Below are positions 44,324-55,960 of a stretch of 64,000 nt of DNA, piece by piece. The stretch is taken from positions 19,344,001-19,408,000 of the forward strand of contig CM060733.1 in the NCBI GenBank assembly GCA_030704615.1. Direction: 5' to 3'. Origin of the DNA: Takakia lepidozioides (Eukaryota; Streptophyta; Takakiopsida; Takakiales; Takakiaceae). The position numbers and the translations under genes are program-made. The notes below the pieces were generated by a model that was not told where the DNA came from, searched no databases, and saw only the letters and a program-made list of their open reading frames with translations. Positions within the stretch are counted from its first letter, which is position 1, and the number at the start of each line of letters is the position of its first letter.

Positions 44324-46395
44324 CCCATGATCGGAAGAGGGTGCAATTGTGGAGTAGGGGCGTTGAATGAAGCACGCACCCTGTCACACACCATGCACCT
44401 AGCCACAAATTGTTGTACCTCTGTGTGCATACCACGCCACCAATACTGCCCCTGCAGTAGACTATGAGTGCGTCGCACCCCAAAATGCCCCAACTCCTCA
44501 TGGGCATGCCGCACTAACCGTGCCCGCTGTGTTGGGTGAGGCACAATCCTCACTCGACCATCCTCCCACACTCGGAGCAGGTGTGTCCCCTCCCACCTGA
44601 ACCTCTTGGCTCGTTGTAGGATCCGATCCCTCTCCTTGGCAGTCATAGTGGCTGCTGTGTCTCCACTGCGGAGGTAGTCCAACACAACTGAATCCTCATG
44701 TATATCTTTGGCGCCACCATGCTCATTGCTGGCCTCAGGGTCCTCAGACACTTGATCTACAGTCATCCCTGTTGTAGGTCCAACCTGGCCTTCCGCTGCC
44801 AAGATACACAGAAATGCAGATGCATGCCATCCGGGCACCATCTCCTCGTCCGTCTCACCATGCCACCGAGCTCCAGTGTCATCCTGTTGGCTCGTGCATG
44901 GATTGCGATTCAACCCATCTGCATTTCGATTGACCAAACCCGGTCGATGCACCACCTGAAAGTCATACTCTTGAAGGATGAGTGCCCACCGTGCAAGCTT
45001 CCCCGTAAGCTTGTCTGACTCCATCAACCACTTGAGTGGTTGGTGATCCGTGACAAGGGTGAAGAGATTGCCGTATAAATAGCACCTGAAGTGTGCCACG
45101 GCCCACACTGCAGCTAAGCATTCTCCCTCATATGAGCTATACTTAGACTCTGCAGCATTGTTCGAGCGGCTAGCATAAGCCACTACGAACTCTCTTCCCT
45201 CATCATCCACCTGTGTGAGCACCGCTCCAAGCCCCAGCATGCTCCAATCTGTATGCAGCTGAAAAGGACGCCCCCTGATAGGTCGTCTCAAGATGGGCGC
45301 CGAGGTCAACCTCGCCTTGAGCTCTTGAAAAGCTTGTTCTTGCTCATCTTCCCACTGCCACTCCTGGTCCACCTTGGTCAGCTTGGTTAGAGCCTTTGCA
45401 ATGGCACTAAATCCCTTAACAAACCGTCTGTAATAGTTTGCTAACCCCATGAAAGCTCGAACTCGGCTCACATCCGTGGGGCGTGGAACCTGTGCAATGG
45501 ACTCTACCTTAGTCTGCTGTACCCCCAATCCTCCAGGATATATCATGTGACCCAGATACTCAATCTGGTTGTGGAAAAACTTGCACTTGCCCGGATGTAA
45601 CTTCAATCCGTGCGTCCTCAAGCGCTCAAATACCCCCTGAAGGTGTCTCTCATGCTCCTCCACCGTAGCACTAAAGATGATGATGTCATCTATGTAGCAC
45701 CGAGCAAACTCCACCCCTGCTAGAATCCTGTCCATGACTCTTTGAAACTCAGCGGGAGCGTTTTTAAGCCCAAATGGTAAGAACCGCCACTGGTATAGGC
45801 AATCCTTCCCGTGCTCATTGATCCCCCAGAATGCCGTCTTTTGCTTATCCGCCTCCTTGATCGGCAACTGGTGATATCCGGATCGTAAATCCAACGTGCT
45901 AAAGACCTTGGAATGCCCAATGGCATCAAAGATCTCCTCTGGTGTTGGCATGGCATACCTATCGGACTTGGTCTGACGATTTACAGGCCGGTAATCACCG
46001 CACATACGTCTCTCCGTCCAATTGCCATAGACATCCTTCTTAGCTGGCATCACTGTGGCTGAAGCATACTCTCCACCAGAGAGCTCCACCAAACCTGCCT
46101 CCCAGAGATCTTGAGTCCTCATCTGAATCAAAGACCTCTCCATGTCACTGTATCTATAGGGTCTCCGAAAGATTGGCGTGTCAGTGGCCAACTCAATACG
46201 GATCTCTTGACCCTTCAGTGCTCCCAAGTCCTTCAAACTGAAGGCAAAGCAATTCCTGTAAGCCCTCAGGAACCGCCGTATACGTCGTCTCTCTCCTCCG
46301 GTGACAATGGGTCCAATATCAGGCTCCCAATTGTCCTCCGTAACTGCAACCTTAAGTCCAGTGGGCTTAGAGGTAGAGGACGCGTCCCGTGGTTG
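44278..46395 (-). CDS. RT, RNase H and integrase zinc domain, element 2
   Basis: In frame directly after the UAG at 46396-46398. RT has LDLRSGYHQLPI, FGLKNAPAEFQRVM and CYIDDIIIFS. RNase H has FQLHTDWSMLGLGAVLTQ, SSYEGECLAAVWA and VTDHQPLKWLM. The HHCC domain has HAHEELGHFGVRRTH and CMVCDRV. All catalytic residues of RT and RNase H are present. No stop occurs in about 700 codons, unlike element 1, which has three in this part. The frame ends by a frameshift near 44325. Confidence 0.9.
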   Translation of the reverse strand, partial: QPRDASSTSKPTGLKVAVTEDNWEPDIGPIVTGGERRRIRRFLRAYRNCFAFSLKDLGALKGQEIRIELATDTPIFRRPYRYSDMERSLIQMRTQDLWEAGLVELSGGEYASATVMPAKKDVYGNWTERRMCGDYRPVNRQTKSDRYAMPTPEEIFDAIGHSKVFSTLDLRSGYHQLPIKEADKQKTAFWGINEHGKDCLYQWRFLPFGLKNAPAEFQRVMDRILAGVEFARCYIDDIIIFSATVEEHERHLQGVFERLRTHGLKLHPGKCKFFHNQIEYLGHMIYPGGLGVQQTKVESIAQVPRPTDVSRVRAFMGLANYYRRFVKGFSAIAKALTKLTKVDQEWQWEDEQEQAFQELKARLTSAPILRRPIRGRPFQLHTDWSMLGLGAVLTQVDDEGREFVVAYASRSNNAAESKYSSYEGECLAAVWAVAHFRCYLYGNLFTLVTDHQPLKWLMESDKLTGKLARWALILQEYDFQVVHRPGLVNRNADGLNRNPCTSQQDDTGARWHGETDEEMVPGWHASAFLCILAAEGQVGPTTGMTVDQVSEDPEASNEHGGAKDIHEDSVVLDYLRSGDTAATMTAKERDRILQRAKRFRWEGTHLLRVWEDGRVRIVPHPTQRARLVRHAHEELGHFGVRRTHSLLQGQYWWRGMHTEVQQFVARCMVCDRVRASFNAPTPQLHPLPIMGWATGGVLTSQGRCH

Positions 46396-46398
46396 CTA
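46390..46398 (-). promoter_or_regulatory. Leaky UAG context, element 2
   Basis: In sense TAG CAA CCA, identical to 13143-13151 of element 1 and fitting CAR-YYA. The frames on both sides are in phase. Confidence 0.65.
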
Positions 46399-48469
46399 TG
46401 CTGCAACCTCTTGAGCAGTACCCCCTTCCTGCTCAGTCAATGACAAGGCCTCATCCTGCCCCATCATCTCATCATTGAGAACCTCCTCATCCATCACAGC
46501 TGCCTTCGCTGCCAACTCCCTCTGAACCTCGAGCACCTCCCACATGTGCCATGGATGTCTACACCTCGTGGTCCTCACAGGCTCGCCCCCACTCGCTGCC
46601 TGTACCGTCTCGGTAGGCAGAGAGACCATCAAGGGAAGTGCACTCCGCACTCTACGTTGCTCAGCCATAGCCAAGCTGACAATCCAGGTCAAGCAATTGA
46701 GATCCATTGCTTGCCCCAACACCTGACGACGTGATGCCTCAGAAAGGGAAGGCACCGCCGTGGTCCCAGTGGAAAACCCCATAGCCCGCTCTCGCTCGTC
46801 GGCATTAGGCTCCACTAACTGCTGCAACTGAGCATCCCACAGGAGGCCAGGTCCACCATCCCGAAAAGCATGGGATCCTGGGAAACTGAGCAGTGTAGGT
46901 AATGCTGCTCGTGGTTGACCCACCCTGTTGACCACTGCCAAAGGCGAACGGTCATCGTGTCTCACACGTTGAGACTGCCTTCCTGTGTCCAAAATGCCAT
47001 CCACGGTGAGGTGTGCTGGCCGCTGCACCCCATCAAATGCACGCTTGAGCAGTGCGGGTGGCATCAAGTTAGTCCACCATAGTCGTGGACGATGAGCCCG
47101 TGACCCCACTGCAGCTGCATCCAGCAATACTGCTGACCCAAGCCACGACCGGACTTGATGCACACTGGCCATCACCCTGGCCCGAGAATCACCCATCAGT
47201 GGCACATTCTCCAAGATGTATGCCGGAGATACAGCCTGATGAAGCTGCAAGTGGCGCAAAATCCGCACCATCTCCCAAAACAGACCCGTCCTCGAGTCTC
47301 GCAATCCATTGCCATGCCCGGCTGATGAATGCCCTTGGCAGGGCCAACCTGCCACTACCAGATCAATGGAGCCAACCCGCTCCAAATCCTGCGCCCCCAG
47401 CAACGCAATGTCTGCTGGCAAGGCTGCTGATATCCACGAACTGCAGACACCGGCAACAACTCAGGGTGCTGCTGCACCATCTGAGCAACATGGCGCAGTG
47501 AGACGCGTCGTGCAGTCTCATCCCTCTCCACATACAGGTAACGTCGGAACTCGTACACCTGCCTGCAGCACTGCAGCCAATCCAGTGCTGATCCCGCCAA
47601 AAGTCCAGAAGGCATATGCCTTCATCCGGTCCCTGCCACACAAGAGGTGTGGTGTCCAATGGCGACAACTGAGGTGGCCCTGGTACAATCACCGCACTCT
47701 CCTCCTCTCCTGACGGTACAAAAGCTTCTACCCAAGCTTGTTGCACCCGTCCATCAGCAGCGTGCTGCAAATCCTTGCTCGTACCCCACAACGGAGCGTG
47801 AGCAACCATGGCAGGCAACTCCGCCGTACCATGCATGTCATCCTGCTCTGCTGGAGGTGGCACATCCTCTGCATGGGCATTGCCTTCCAGCAACTCTCCA
47901 GGCCAGCTAACTGCAGCTGTGAAGGCGGCTAGTGTTGGCATCTTGCCCCGCTGAGCAGCTGCAATACCCCCAATGAATGTCACAGGGAGCTGTGCACGGC
48001 GACCATCCCCTGACTGCCATCCAGGCCTGTAGGATGCTGACTCCTCCCAGAAATCCAGGGTGAAGCCCATGGGGTATAACACTGCCCCACCAACGAGGAC
48101 ATCGTAAGAGACCGCGTCTGTCACAATGGCCTTGGCTCGCATCACTGAGCCATCTACAGGATGATCCGGCTGCAGTCTAATAGCCAACTGATGCCGTGTC
48201 ATGCCGCGAGCCTGCTCTGATCCTCCCAGAGATGTCTGTATCTGGAAAGGACAAGGCTCCATATCCGCCTCCATGAGGCCCAAACCTGCAATAGCAGCTC
48301 TGCCCAACATCAGTGGCTGAGCTCCTGAGTCCAACAAGACCCGCAGTGGCCGGTACTTCTTGCCTGCCGGTCCACTCAAAGTGAAAATGCCTCCCTGGTT
48401 GTCTAACAAGACAACTCCAGGTGTCACCATGGCGCGCTCAATGGCTGGCCTAGCTGGCAGCTCCGTCAA
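46396..48469 (-). CDS. Protease and DNA cytosine methyltransferase, element 2
   Basis: The protease loop VLLDSGAQPLMLGRA lies near 48330. The methyltransferase motif IV reads VVAGWPCQGHS, motif VI YILENVPLMGD, motif VIII RAHRPRLWW and motif IX DERERAMGF, in a 341-codon frame (47421-46396). Motif I is present in DNA near 47600, but two bases are missing (GGACTTTTGG against GGACTTGTTTGG in element 1), which shifts the frame before motif IV. Apart from that indel all catalytic motifs are kept, so a methyltransferase active in the family is plausible. It would act on DNA, perhaps on the element's own cDNA or its target site. Confidence 0.85.
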
Positions 48470-50572
48470 CCTGGCAGCTGCAGCTTGCCATGGGCGCAGC
48501 CGTGGCAGTCTTGACCCTCAAATCCGAGGATCCCTCTGCCACTACACCTTCCACTAACTCCGCAGAAGATGAAGTGACCTCCCCACTCTCACAGAGTGTT
48601 GCTGCTAGTCTGAACACTGCAGCTGGCCTCACCCCCGGCGTCGCAATCATGGTTGCCGAGAACAATGGGGCTTGACACACAGAGGTGGCTGCTCCCAATA
48701 ACACACCGGCTGCACTAGCCTTGGTAGCAGGTGTCAGTGCTGCACGTGTAGCTCTCCCCAATGGCATAGTAACCTCCGCCTCGGTAACAGTCGGGCGAGA
48801 ACTAGGTGCCATGGATGGCGTTGACACTGTCTCCGCCAATGTGAATGACTGAGGAAGCCTTGCCTGACGGCTTGCCTCCCCACGCTGTGGATCCAATTCC
48901 ACCTCTGCACCTCGTGGCTCAGGAACTCGTGCTGCTCCTCGAGTCACGGCTGCAGCAGACTCCACCTGCTCTAGTGGTAGTGCTGCTCCGCACATAATCC
49001 CATGCCTCCCATATCTCCTCCCTCAGGAGCAGGAGGTGGACCATCCCGCCTGGGAGCCGGTACCGCCTGAGCTATAGCCATGGCAGCGAGCCTCTGCTCT
49101 AGCTGCTGAAGCCGGTTGGCCATGCCTTGATCAACGCCCTGACCTCCGCGTCCTTGGCCATGTTGAGCTTGCCCTTGGCCTGCACCTCGTGCCCGACCAC
49201 CTCGTCCTCTCTGGGCTGGTCCACCTCGCCCCCGGCCACCATTGTTCCCTGGGAACTGGCCTGGGCGCAACTCAGGATGCAAGTCATAACACTGGGCATC
49301 TCCATGCCCATATTTGCCACAATGCCCACACTGCAACTGTGCAGGCTGTGCTTGTGCCGGCCTTCTGCCACTCTCTGGGCAATCTCTCTTGACATGGGGT
49401 CCTCCACATGTCCAACATATCACCCCTGGTTGCTGTTGGCCTGCAAAAGATGCCACGGGCCTCTGCACCTGAGGCCCCCTGTAAGCTCCATGGAACTTGG
49501 GCTGGGCAACCTTGCCCCCCTGACCACGCTGTTGGGCAGTCCCTTGTGCTTGTGGGCTGACAGCTGTGCCCCGTACAGGCATGTCCTTGCCAAATCCAAT
49601 TGTAACAACTCGCTCCTCCACCATGTTGAGCTCAATCCGCTCAGCCAGCAGAAACACATCTGCTAATGTGGGTTGGGCTGCTTGTAACAGGGTTGCATCT
49701 CGCACCCTTCTCTTGAGCTCCTTGTCCAGAATTCCATACCAAAACTGGATTGCCTGAGCTTCAGTAACCCCTTGGGTCACACTTATCAAGCGCCTCATAC
49801 GAGTGTACGCCTCTCGCAGGCTCTCACTGGGTTTGCGCTGGAAGTCTTGCAAACTTCGCAGCTTCTCTGTCCGTACACCTTGGTAGTTCCTCCGCAACTC
49901 CTGGAAGAACTCCACCACCGGGTTGAATCTAGGCACATGGGTTGTAGCTGTGGCAGGAGGAGTAGTAGCACCTTCTGAACTGGTACCACCTGCAGAAGTA
50001 CCAGCACTACCTGCTCCACTACTAGTGCTGGCAGTGGGAGCTATTGGTACTGATGCAGCTACTGGTCGCGTCATGCCTCGAGTAATGGAGATGTAGTCAG
50101 GTGACCAATACATCCTCCACTCCTCAATCTCTGCTTCATGTCCTCGCCTGAACTCGTGGTAATCGTCCATAGGCGGGCCTTCCAAATGCTGGAACAGTCC
50201 CTTCCACGCCATGAATGGGGTGAATAGCTGTGGATTGCGCATCTGCTGCAAATCACACCAGCTGTCGAACTCCTGGATAAAGTCATCCAACTCGATTGTG
50301 CCCACAGCTCCAGAGTACCTACGAGGCCCCTTGGTAGCTCCATACATCTCCTCCATGTCGTCCCACAACAATGGCGAATGAAAGTGCACACCTGTTGATG
50401 AAGCCTCCGAGTCTGTGTCTGACTCTACAGTAGTTGAGGGTGGCGGTGAAGGTGGTCTGAACCGAATACCTCGTCTTGTAACCCCACTCTCACTGTCACT
50501 GCTTGTAGCCGTACTCCCCTCAAAACCCTTGGGTAACTCCGTAATGACACTCACAATGTGCACCTCCTCCAC
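48450..50572 (-). CDS. gag: Gag, element 2
   Basis: The 533-codon frame starts MEEVHIVSVITELPKGFEGS. The Gag core (LDDFIQEFDSW, FNPVVEFFQELRRNYQ, FWYGILDKELKRRV) is followed by two zinc knuckles, CWTCGGPHVKRDC and CGHCGKYGHGDAQC. Then come a Gly/Arg/Gln-rich stretch (GRGRGGPAQRGRGGRARG) missing in element 1, and a proline-rich end. A one-base deletion near 48995 and a one-base insertion near 48490 break the link to the protease. Arg at the site of element 1's first stop shows the ancestral CGA. Gag should form particles and bind RNA. Confidence 0.88.
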
Positions 50573-51091
50573 GTGACACTATAAGGCTCTAGTACTAATC
50601 TAATAGTGACATGGGTAGGCACCTGTTGCAGTTTAAGGGTCATATCCCAATGGCTCAGGGCACCTGCACCTGCATCCACCGCAAGAACTCCTATGGTTGG
50701 CTGGTCATCAACCCAGCCTCACCATAGAAGAAACACTGGTGGTCTTGCTGGTCATCACTCCAGCCTCACCACCGACAGCATACTCTAGGATTGACCGGTG
50801 ATCAAATCCGGCCTAATCCCTATGAAAGCAAGCGCCCACACAAAACCAACATGGCGCACAGTCAAGCATGCAGGTGTTGGGGGGGATCCAAACACAAGAA
50901 ATCAAAACATCAACACCCCCACACCAAAATCCAGCTGCAATGCTGATCCTGCAGAATATCCCAGCCCAAAACCCCGGACTGACTGGCCTCCACCAAGAGA
51001 GGCTTTGGCAACTACAAGTACAAGGTAATGAAAATAGTACAGAGATGGAGGGGAAGAATAGAAGCCCGCCCAAGCAAGATCTAATCCTGAT

Positions 51092-51841
51092 CTATGCTAT
51101 CAACTTCCAGACTTCTCTCAAAGTGCCTCGCTCTGCTTGATGGTAAGGTGTAGGAGGTATATCTATGTCCAGAAACCTGCCACTAACCTCGTCCCAAGCT
51201 ACAGTAGCTCGCTCTAACCAACCCTCCTCCTCTTTCTGCCAGGTAGAGACAAAGCAGTATTCCCCTATCTCCCGCTCACTGAACACTAAAGAAAACAAAG
51301 GTAGGGTCTGATAGTCTCTCAACTCGAAAGCTTTGAGATGGTTGCGGGTGTCTTCATTGCGGATGACTGCATCGCCTTCAAACAGAACAAACTTGTCCTC
51401 GCTAATGAACCCCCGCTCGTGGTTGCCTTGTGCAGAGCGTGTCCGTCTGCAACACTGTCTAATTGCACAAACTTGTGCAGCTCCTGCTCCTCTGCTCCAG
51501 TACACCACGGCCTTGTGGCTGAACACCTTGGTCCCCGGAGCTGTCTTTGGCTGTGTTCCAAGCCTAGCTTTCACCCACTTTGGTATTTCACCTACAGCTG
51601 CAGAACTGCTGGCTCCAACAGAGTTCTGACTGTCCAAGGCGATATTGAGGCCCTCAATGCCAACTACAGCAGTCTGTTGTCTACTGCTAATGCCTGACTC
51701 CCAGTATGCAATCAACTCGTCCAACTGTTCTCCACTCAAATCAGTCTGAGTTCCTTGGGAAACATAAATCTTGTCCCCTTTGGTACACAGGCTAAGAGAA
51801 GAGACCTGCCCTTCAACGACGTCCTCATTTCCCCCAGCCAT
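51092..51841 (-). CDS. Extra upstream ORF (ORF0), element 2
   Basis: 249 codons, open, from MAGGNEDVVEGQVSSLSLCT to REVWKLIA. The upstream part to 51924 (MCHERSTILSLEPVLVYIRD) matches the start of element 1's ORF0 but is shifted by a two-base insertion near 51845. The conserved second half contains a Cys/Arg-rich patch (CAIRQCCRRTRS), which is partly legible as a possible nucleic-acid-binding segment. No family is recognised. It is kept in both copies at the same place, in the same strand as gag, with about 520 bases to the gag start. Confidence 0.75.
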   Translation of the reverse strand: MAGGNEDVVEGQVSSLSLCTKGDKIYVSQGTQTDLSGEQLDELIAYWESGISSRQQTAVVGIEGLNIALDSQNSVGASSSAAVGEIPKWVKARLGTQPKTAPGTKVFSHKAVVYWSRGAGAAQVCAIRQCCRRTRSAQGNHERGFISEDKFVLFEGDAVIRNEDTRNHLKAFELRDYQTLPLFSLVFSEREIGEYCFVSTWQKEEEGWLERATVAWDEVSGRFLDIDIPPTPYHQAERGTLREVWKLIA

Positions 51842-51924
51842 ACAAGGAGTACATCCACAGATTTGTCTCTAATATAGACCAGCACAGGTTCTAGAGACAG
51901 GATTGTGGATCTTTCATGGCACAC

Positions 51925-54437
51925 TCACACTCTAAAAATTCCATAGATTTTTAGCAGAGTCCCAAAAACAGAAACCAGGTCTAGATAGGTAGATTTCCCC
52001 TTTCTGCAGCTATCCCCTCAAAAACTGAGTCAAACGGAGTTCATTTGACAAAGATATGACCAACCAGGCTCTGAATCCTTTAAATTAGATCAAAAGGTTT
52101 TTTTTTTTTTTAACACCAAAATGTTCTCACCATTAAAAACTGTTCCCACGTCTGTTGGGATTCACTGCAGGTTCCCTGTTCCCTGGTTCCCTAAGAATTC
52201 CTTAGATTCTTAACTCAATCTCTCAATAGTGGAATTACCATGATAAAGGTAATGTCCTCATTGGTATGCCAGATTTTCAAAACGAGAACACCTTGTTGAA
52301 GCTGCTGCTATCAATGCCATCTTATCGTTGTTGTATGAGAGCCCATGTCTACTGCCCTGTCAGAGTGACCACAACCAGGATGGCTTTCCGCAACCATTCA
52401 TGTACTGGGCAAATACATATCAACCACAGCAATAAGACCATCACGTTCAATTTGTGATTTCCAAGGTGGTGCTAATAGCTTCATCGACCATTGGCATATA
52501 CCCCAAGAGCAGCCTGAAGATCGCCATAGCAGAGAGGGTTACAGTATACGCTGGTGCTGTAAACGCTCAAGCTCTCCAGGACCTCAAACACCACTCTAAA
52601 CTGGCTTAGGGTGGTTATTACATCCCCATGACCAGGAACATGCACAGAACCAAGGCGATGGGGTGAAGCTGCCCCATCTTGAGAACTGATAGCGGGCTCC
52701 CAACTGAACGCAAAATCAAAAGGGAGAAGCTCGGCCTGGTGTACCACTTCAAGGACCAAGTGATATAATTGGACCTGCACCTGCTGGTGGCCGAAATGCC
52801 AAATGTACTACAATGTTTTTTTTCCTTTTTGTCTCACAATTTCTAACTGCAACTCCGGATCAAAGCACCGCTGGTCATGTATGTAGAGCCTCACCTGGTC
52901 TTCCTTCGCTAGGCTGCAATGTTAATATATGAGATCACCCCGTCTCACGAACATTAATGCCGCCACTGTCGCCTAGACCTGATGCAAGACCTGATCGCAA
53001 AGCAGGCTACGCGGCTGGTCCTTCCCTGTGTACATCTATCTCAAGTCACACACGCCGCATCTCATGCTTCTACTGCTGATCAGCTTTTCCTTGCTGGACA
53101 GCAGCTTACGCACTTGCTAGAAAATCTAGCCTGACCCTGTCCATCCATTTGCTAAGATAAGAAAGCTTGCTTCCTCGCAATGTACAGGTAGACAACCTCA
53201 CATCAACCAGCCCACAACTACTCCTTCATAGTGGCTGGTTATAGTCCAATTTGACAGTGTACTTGAAAACGGGCTGTGTTTCTTGTCTTTCCACACCCAC
53301 TCCCCGGAATCAAATTGGCGAAGGTAACTGGTGCCTGAAGGAACCAATGCAGGAATGGGTTGGTGTGTAGGCCGTTCACGAGAGAAGGGTTCACCTGGCC
53401 TATTACTAAGCAGAAAACCCTGATAGCATAGTATGGATTTTCCGGAATGTCAGCAACGATTGGCCCGAAACGGGAACCTGAGGGCCTGACCTTGAACTTC
53501 CAACCCTGCAGCAAATGGCCATTGCAAGAGACAGCAAACAATGCAGACTTGCTGCCTTGCAAATCGGAACTAACCCAAGGAAGCCAGTCCCACTCATGCT
53601 GGCGGAATATCGCTGGTCACCAAATCCCAGCCAGCGCTTTACCCTCGGTGGAACAATCCACTCACACAGAATAGGCAGAGCAGAGCAGAGGAGAGGCTAG
53701 AGCAGAGGCTGATAGGTGGCAGACCTCTTAGCTCTCCAGCAGCCCGCCGTAAGTTGAACCTTCCACCCTGAGCCTAGCATGCTTGAAGAAGGGCGGGAAT
53801 CTTCCAGCTCACTCCTTCTTCCTAGCCTCTACCAGCACCAGCGCAGGTATAAAACGGCTGTTAAGTAATGCTCAGCAGCCACCTGCAGTTGAGATAACAT
53901 CAACTGCACCTTCTCCAATTGGGTTTATCAGCAACCTCATTTCCATTCGGCTGTGGCTCGACCTACTGTCAACTGCGAAAGACCACCGGATGCGCTGCAA
54001 CACTACATCCCAAGCTTAGTCGAAAAGACTGAAACCCATGTCATCATCAGACTCCTCCTTCGCTTCCTCCTTTTCTCCGGCAGATGCAGCAGCAGCACCT
54101 CCACCAGAGGAAGCCACCACAACCAGGGATGACGCCACCCCAAACTGTTTGCACTTCGTGGTCCAGCCACTCCCGACTGTTTTGGGTCCGAATCCAAAAG
54201 TTTACACGAGTCTCGTCTCCCTCCGTCCTAGTGAAAAAGAGTAGGGAAGCCAACTATCACAGTCTTCAACCTCCACACCTCTTGGTTTTCAAACTCACGA
54301 GCATAGACGACAACTAAATCTGCGCGCACAACCCATAGAAACAACAGGGCCAGATGGACTCCCGCCCCAAGACATATATTATAATAATGCTAAAACAAAC
54401 ATTGTATCTAGCTTAGCACCAGCTCACTAGATAACGG
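51925..54437 (-). other. Leader of element 2, no recognisable gene
   Basis: About 2.5 kb with only short frames on either strand. Beyond roughly 52150 no similarity to element 1's leader is evident by eye, although the flanking parts are clearly homologous. A T-run lies at 52098-52112. Confidence 0.5.
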
Positions 54438-54452
54438 TCATCTCTCTCGAGT
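54438..54452 (-). promoter_or_regulatory. Putative self-priming primer-binding site of element 2
   Basis: In sense ACTCGAGAGAGATGA, directly after A1. It is complementary over 15 bases to the hairpin loop region of the A block (54644-54658). Confidence 0.65.
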
Positions 54453-54810
54453 GATAAACAAACTTGTAAAGGACACACACACTCTCAACACAAGAAATAT
54501 GCAATCCCTCAAGATCACTCTTTAAAATAGAAGTCGAGCCAGGGGCACCCCAAGCTATGGGGACTCCACCCCACAACAACCTACACTCCCATCATAAGCA
54601 CACTCAGTCCTCAACAATGCAGGAGCTCGGTCGCGCAGGCTCAACTCGAGAGAGATGAGCCGCGCGACTGCCGCTCTCGTGAAGATAAGACAGACCAGGT
54701 GTCAAACTAAACTTGACACCTGATTTAACACTTGACCTAAATCCAAGTGTTAAATACAAATAACTAGTTTTATTCTAGCTGTTTTCACACTGTGCTTATT
54801 TAACTTGACA
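54453..54810 (-). repeat. 5' A block (A1) of element 2
   Basis: Starts TGTCAAG in sense, ends TTATC. The hairpin is at 54630-54668 with outer stem GTCGCGC/GCGCGAC. No B block follows. Confidence 0.88.
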
Positions 54811-55029
54811 ACCCTTCTCTTAGTTTTTATTTGGTGGTCTGACTTTTTATCCTCTCTCATGTTTTCTTCAGATCCATTTTCTTCCATGAGATCCAGGCGC
54901 TTCCCAAAAGTCATTATATAACGCCATTTTCTTTCCAAATCTCATAGTGTGTACTTTCCTCTTTTTTTTCTGGCAATTTAGGATTTTGGATTGACAAACC
55001 TTTTTTTTATAGTACCTTGTTTTTTTATG

Positions 55030-55960
55030 TTAGCATTACCCCTAACCCTTACCTTTTTCTGCAAATGGCCCATGAACTATTCATACCATAACCATAGCCA
55101 TAACCATAACCATTATGGTTATTGAAATGTCTTCTCCCTTCACATTTGCGCTAGCTTTTTCCTTTGATTTGGATTGACATGCATTTAGGCATGTTACAGT
55201 TTGTTTTCTATGTTACATCTTAATACCAGGTTCCAACGACGAGTCTTTCATTTAAATACTTGTCCATAATATTTTGAAATTGATACAAACCATTTCTGCC
55301 TTCAACCCAAGCCCTAAACCGAAACCCTAAGCAAAACCCTACGCCATTGTTACGTTTAAACCCTTACCCTTTCCCTACAAATGGGAATGAAGTATCCATA
55401 CCATAACCATAACTATTATGGTTATTCAAATCTCTTTGCCCTTCACCTTGCGTAAGGTTTTGCCTTTGGTTTGGATTGACATGCACTTACCTTTTTTTAT
55501 CGAACTTTGCTTTCTATGTATCTTAATACCAGGTTCCAAGGACGAGTCTTTCATTTAAATACTTGTCCGATGCAATGATTATACTTCCATAATATTAGGT
55601 TCTTCATTTTTATTTTGCTTACTACCTTACTAACAACATTAAATTATAGCGAGTGCGAGTCTTCCGACATGTACGCTTTCTGCCTTCAACCCAAACCCTA
55701 AACCCTCGTCGGGAACCCTAAACAAAACCCTACGCCATTGTTACGTCTAAACCCTTACCCTTCCCCTGCAAATGGGAATGAAGTATCCATACCATAACCA
55801 TATGTATCTTAATACCAGGAATGATAGAATGATTACAGGGATATCAAATTCCTCAACCATTTCTTAGTTTTACCGAGTGTGAGTCCATCATATTTGTTTG
55901 TCCTTTTGTACCCTAAATCCAAACCCTAAACCCTTACCTTTACTGTAAACCCAAACCTTA
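55030..55960. repeat. Diverged tandem repeat with telomere-like words
   Basis: Three units, near 55040, 55340 and 55740, share CATACCATAACCATA, GGTTTGGATTGACATGC and TTAATACCAGG blocks. CCCTAAACC and CCTAAAC words recur between them (55305-55330, 55690-55720, 55905-55940). It may be an interstitial telomere-like or satellite region. No gene. Confidence 0.65.

Larger units (their letters stand above)
42470..54810 (-). mobile_element. Gypsy element 2 carrying a DNA methyltransferase and a PHD finger
   Basis: A 12.34-kb element of the same family as 5475-16625. In sense order (right to left): A (54810-54453), primer site, leader, ORF0, Gag-protease-methyltransferase, UAG, RT-integrase-PHD, polypurine tract, B (43003-42917), GC, A (42914-42557), B (42556-42470). 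The flanks are ACCC on both sides (42466-42469 and 54811-54814), a 4-bp target duplication. Both A copies (358 bp) are identical by eye, as are both B copies (87 bp), so the insertion is recent. The polyprotein has no nonsense change relative to element 1, apart from the shared UAG. It carries four small indels, which may be real or sequencing errors. Confidence 0.92.

Noticed and set aside
47085-47713. Plus-strand frames of 134-138 codons
   Set aside because: They are antisense shadows of the methyltransferase gene; the same kind of frame appears opposite element 1.
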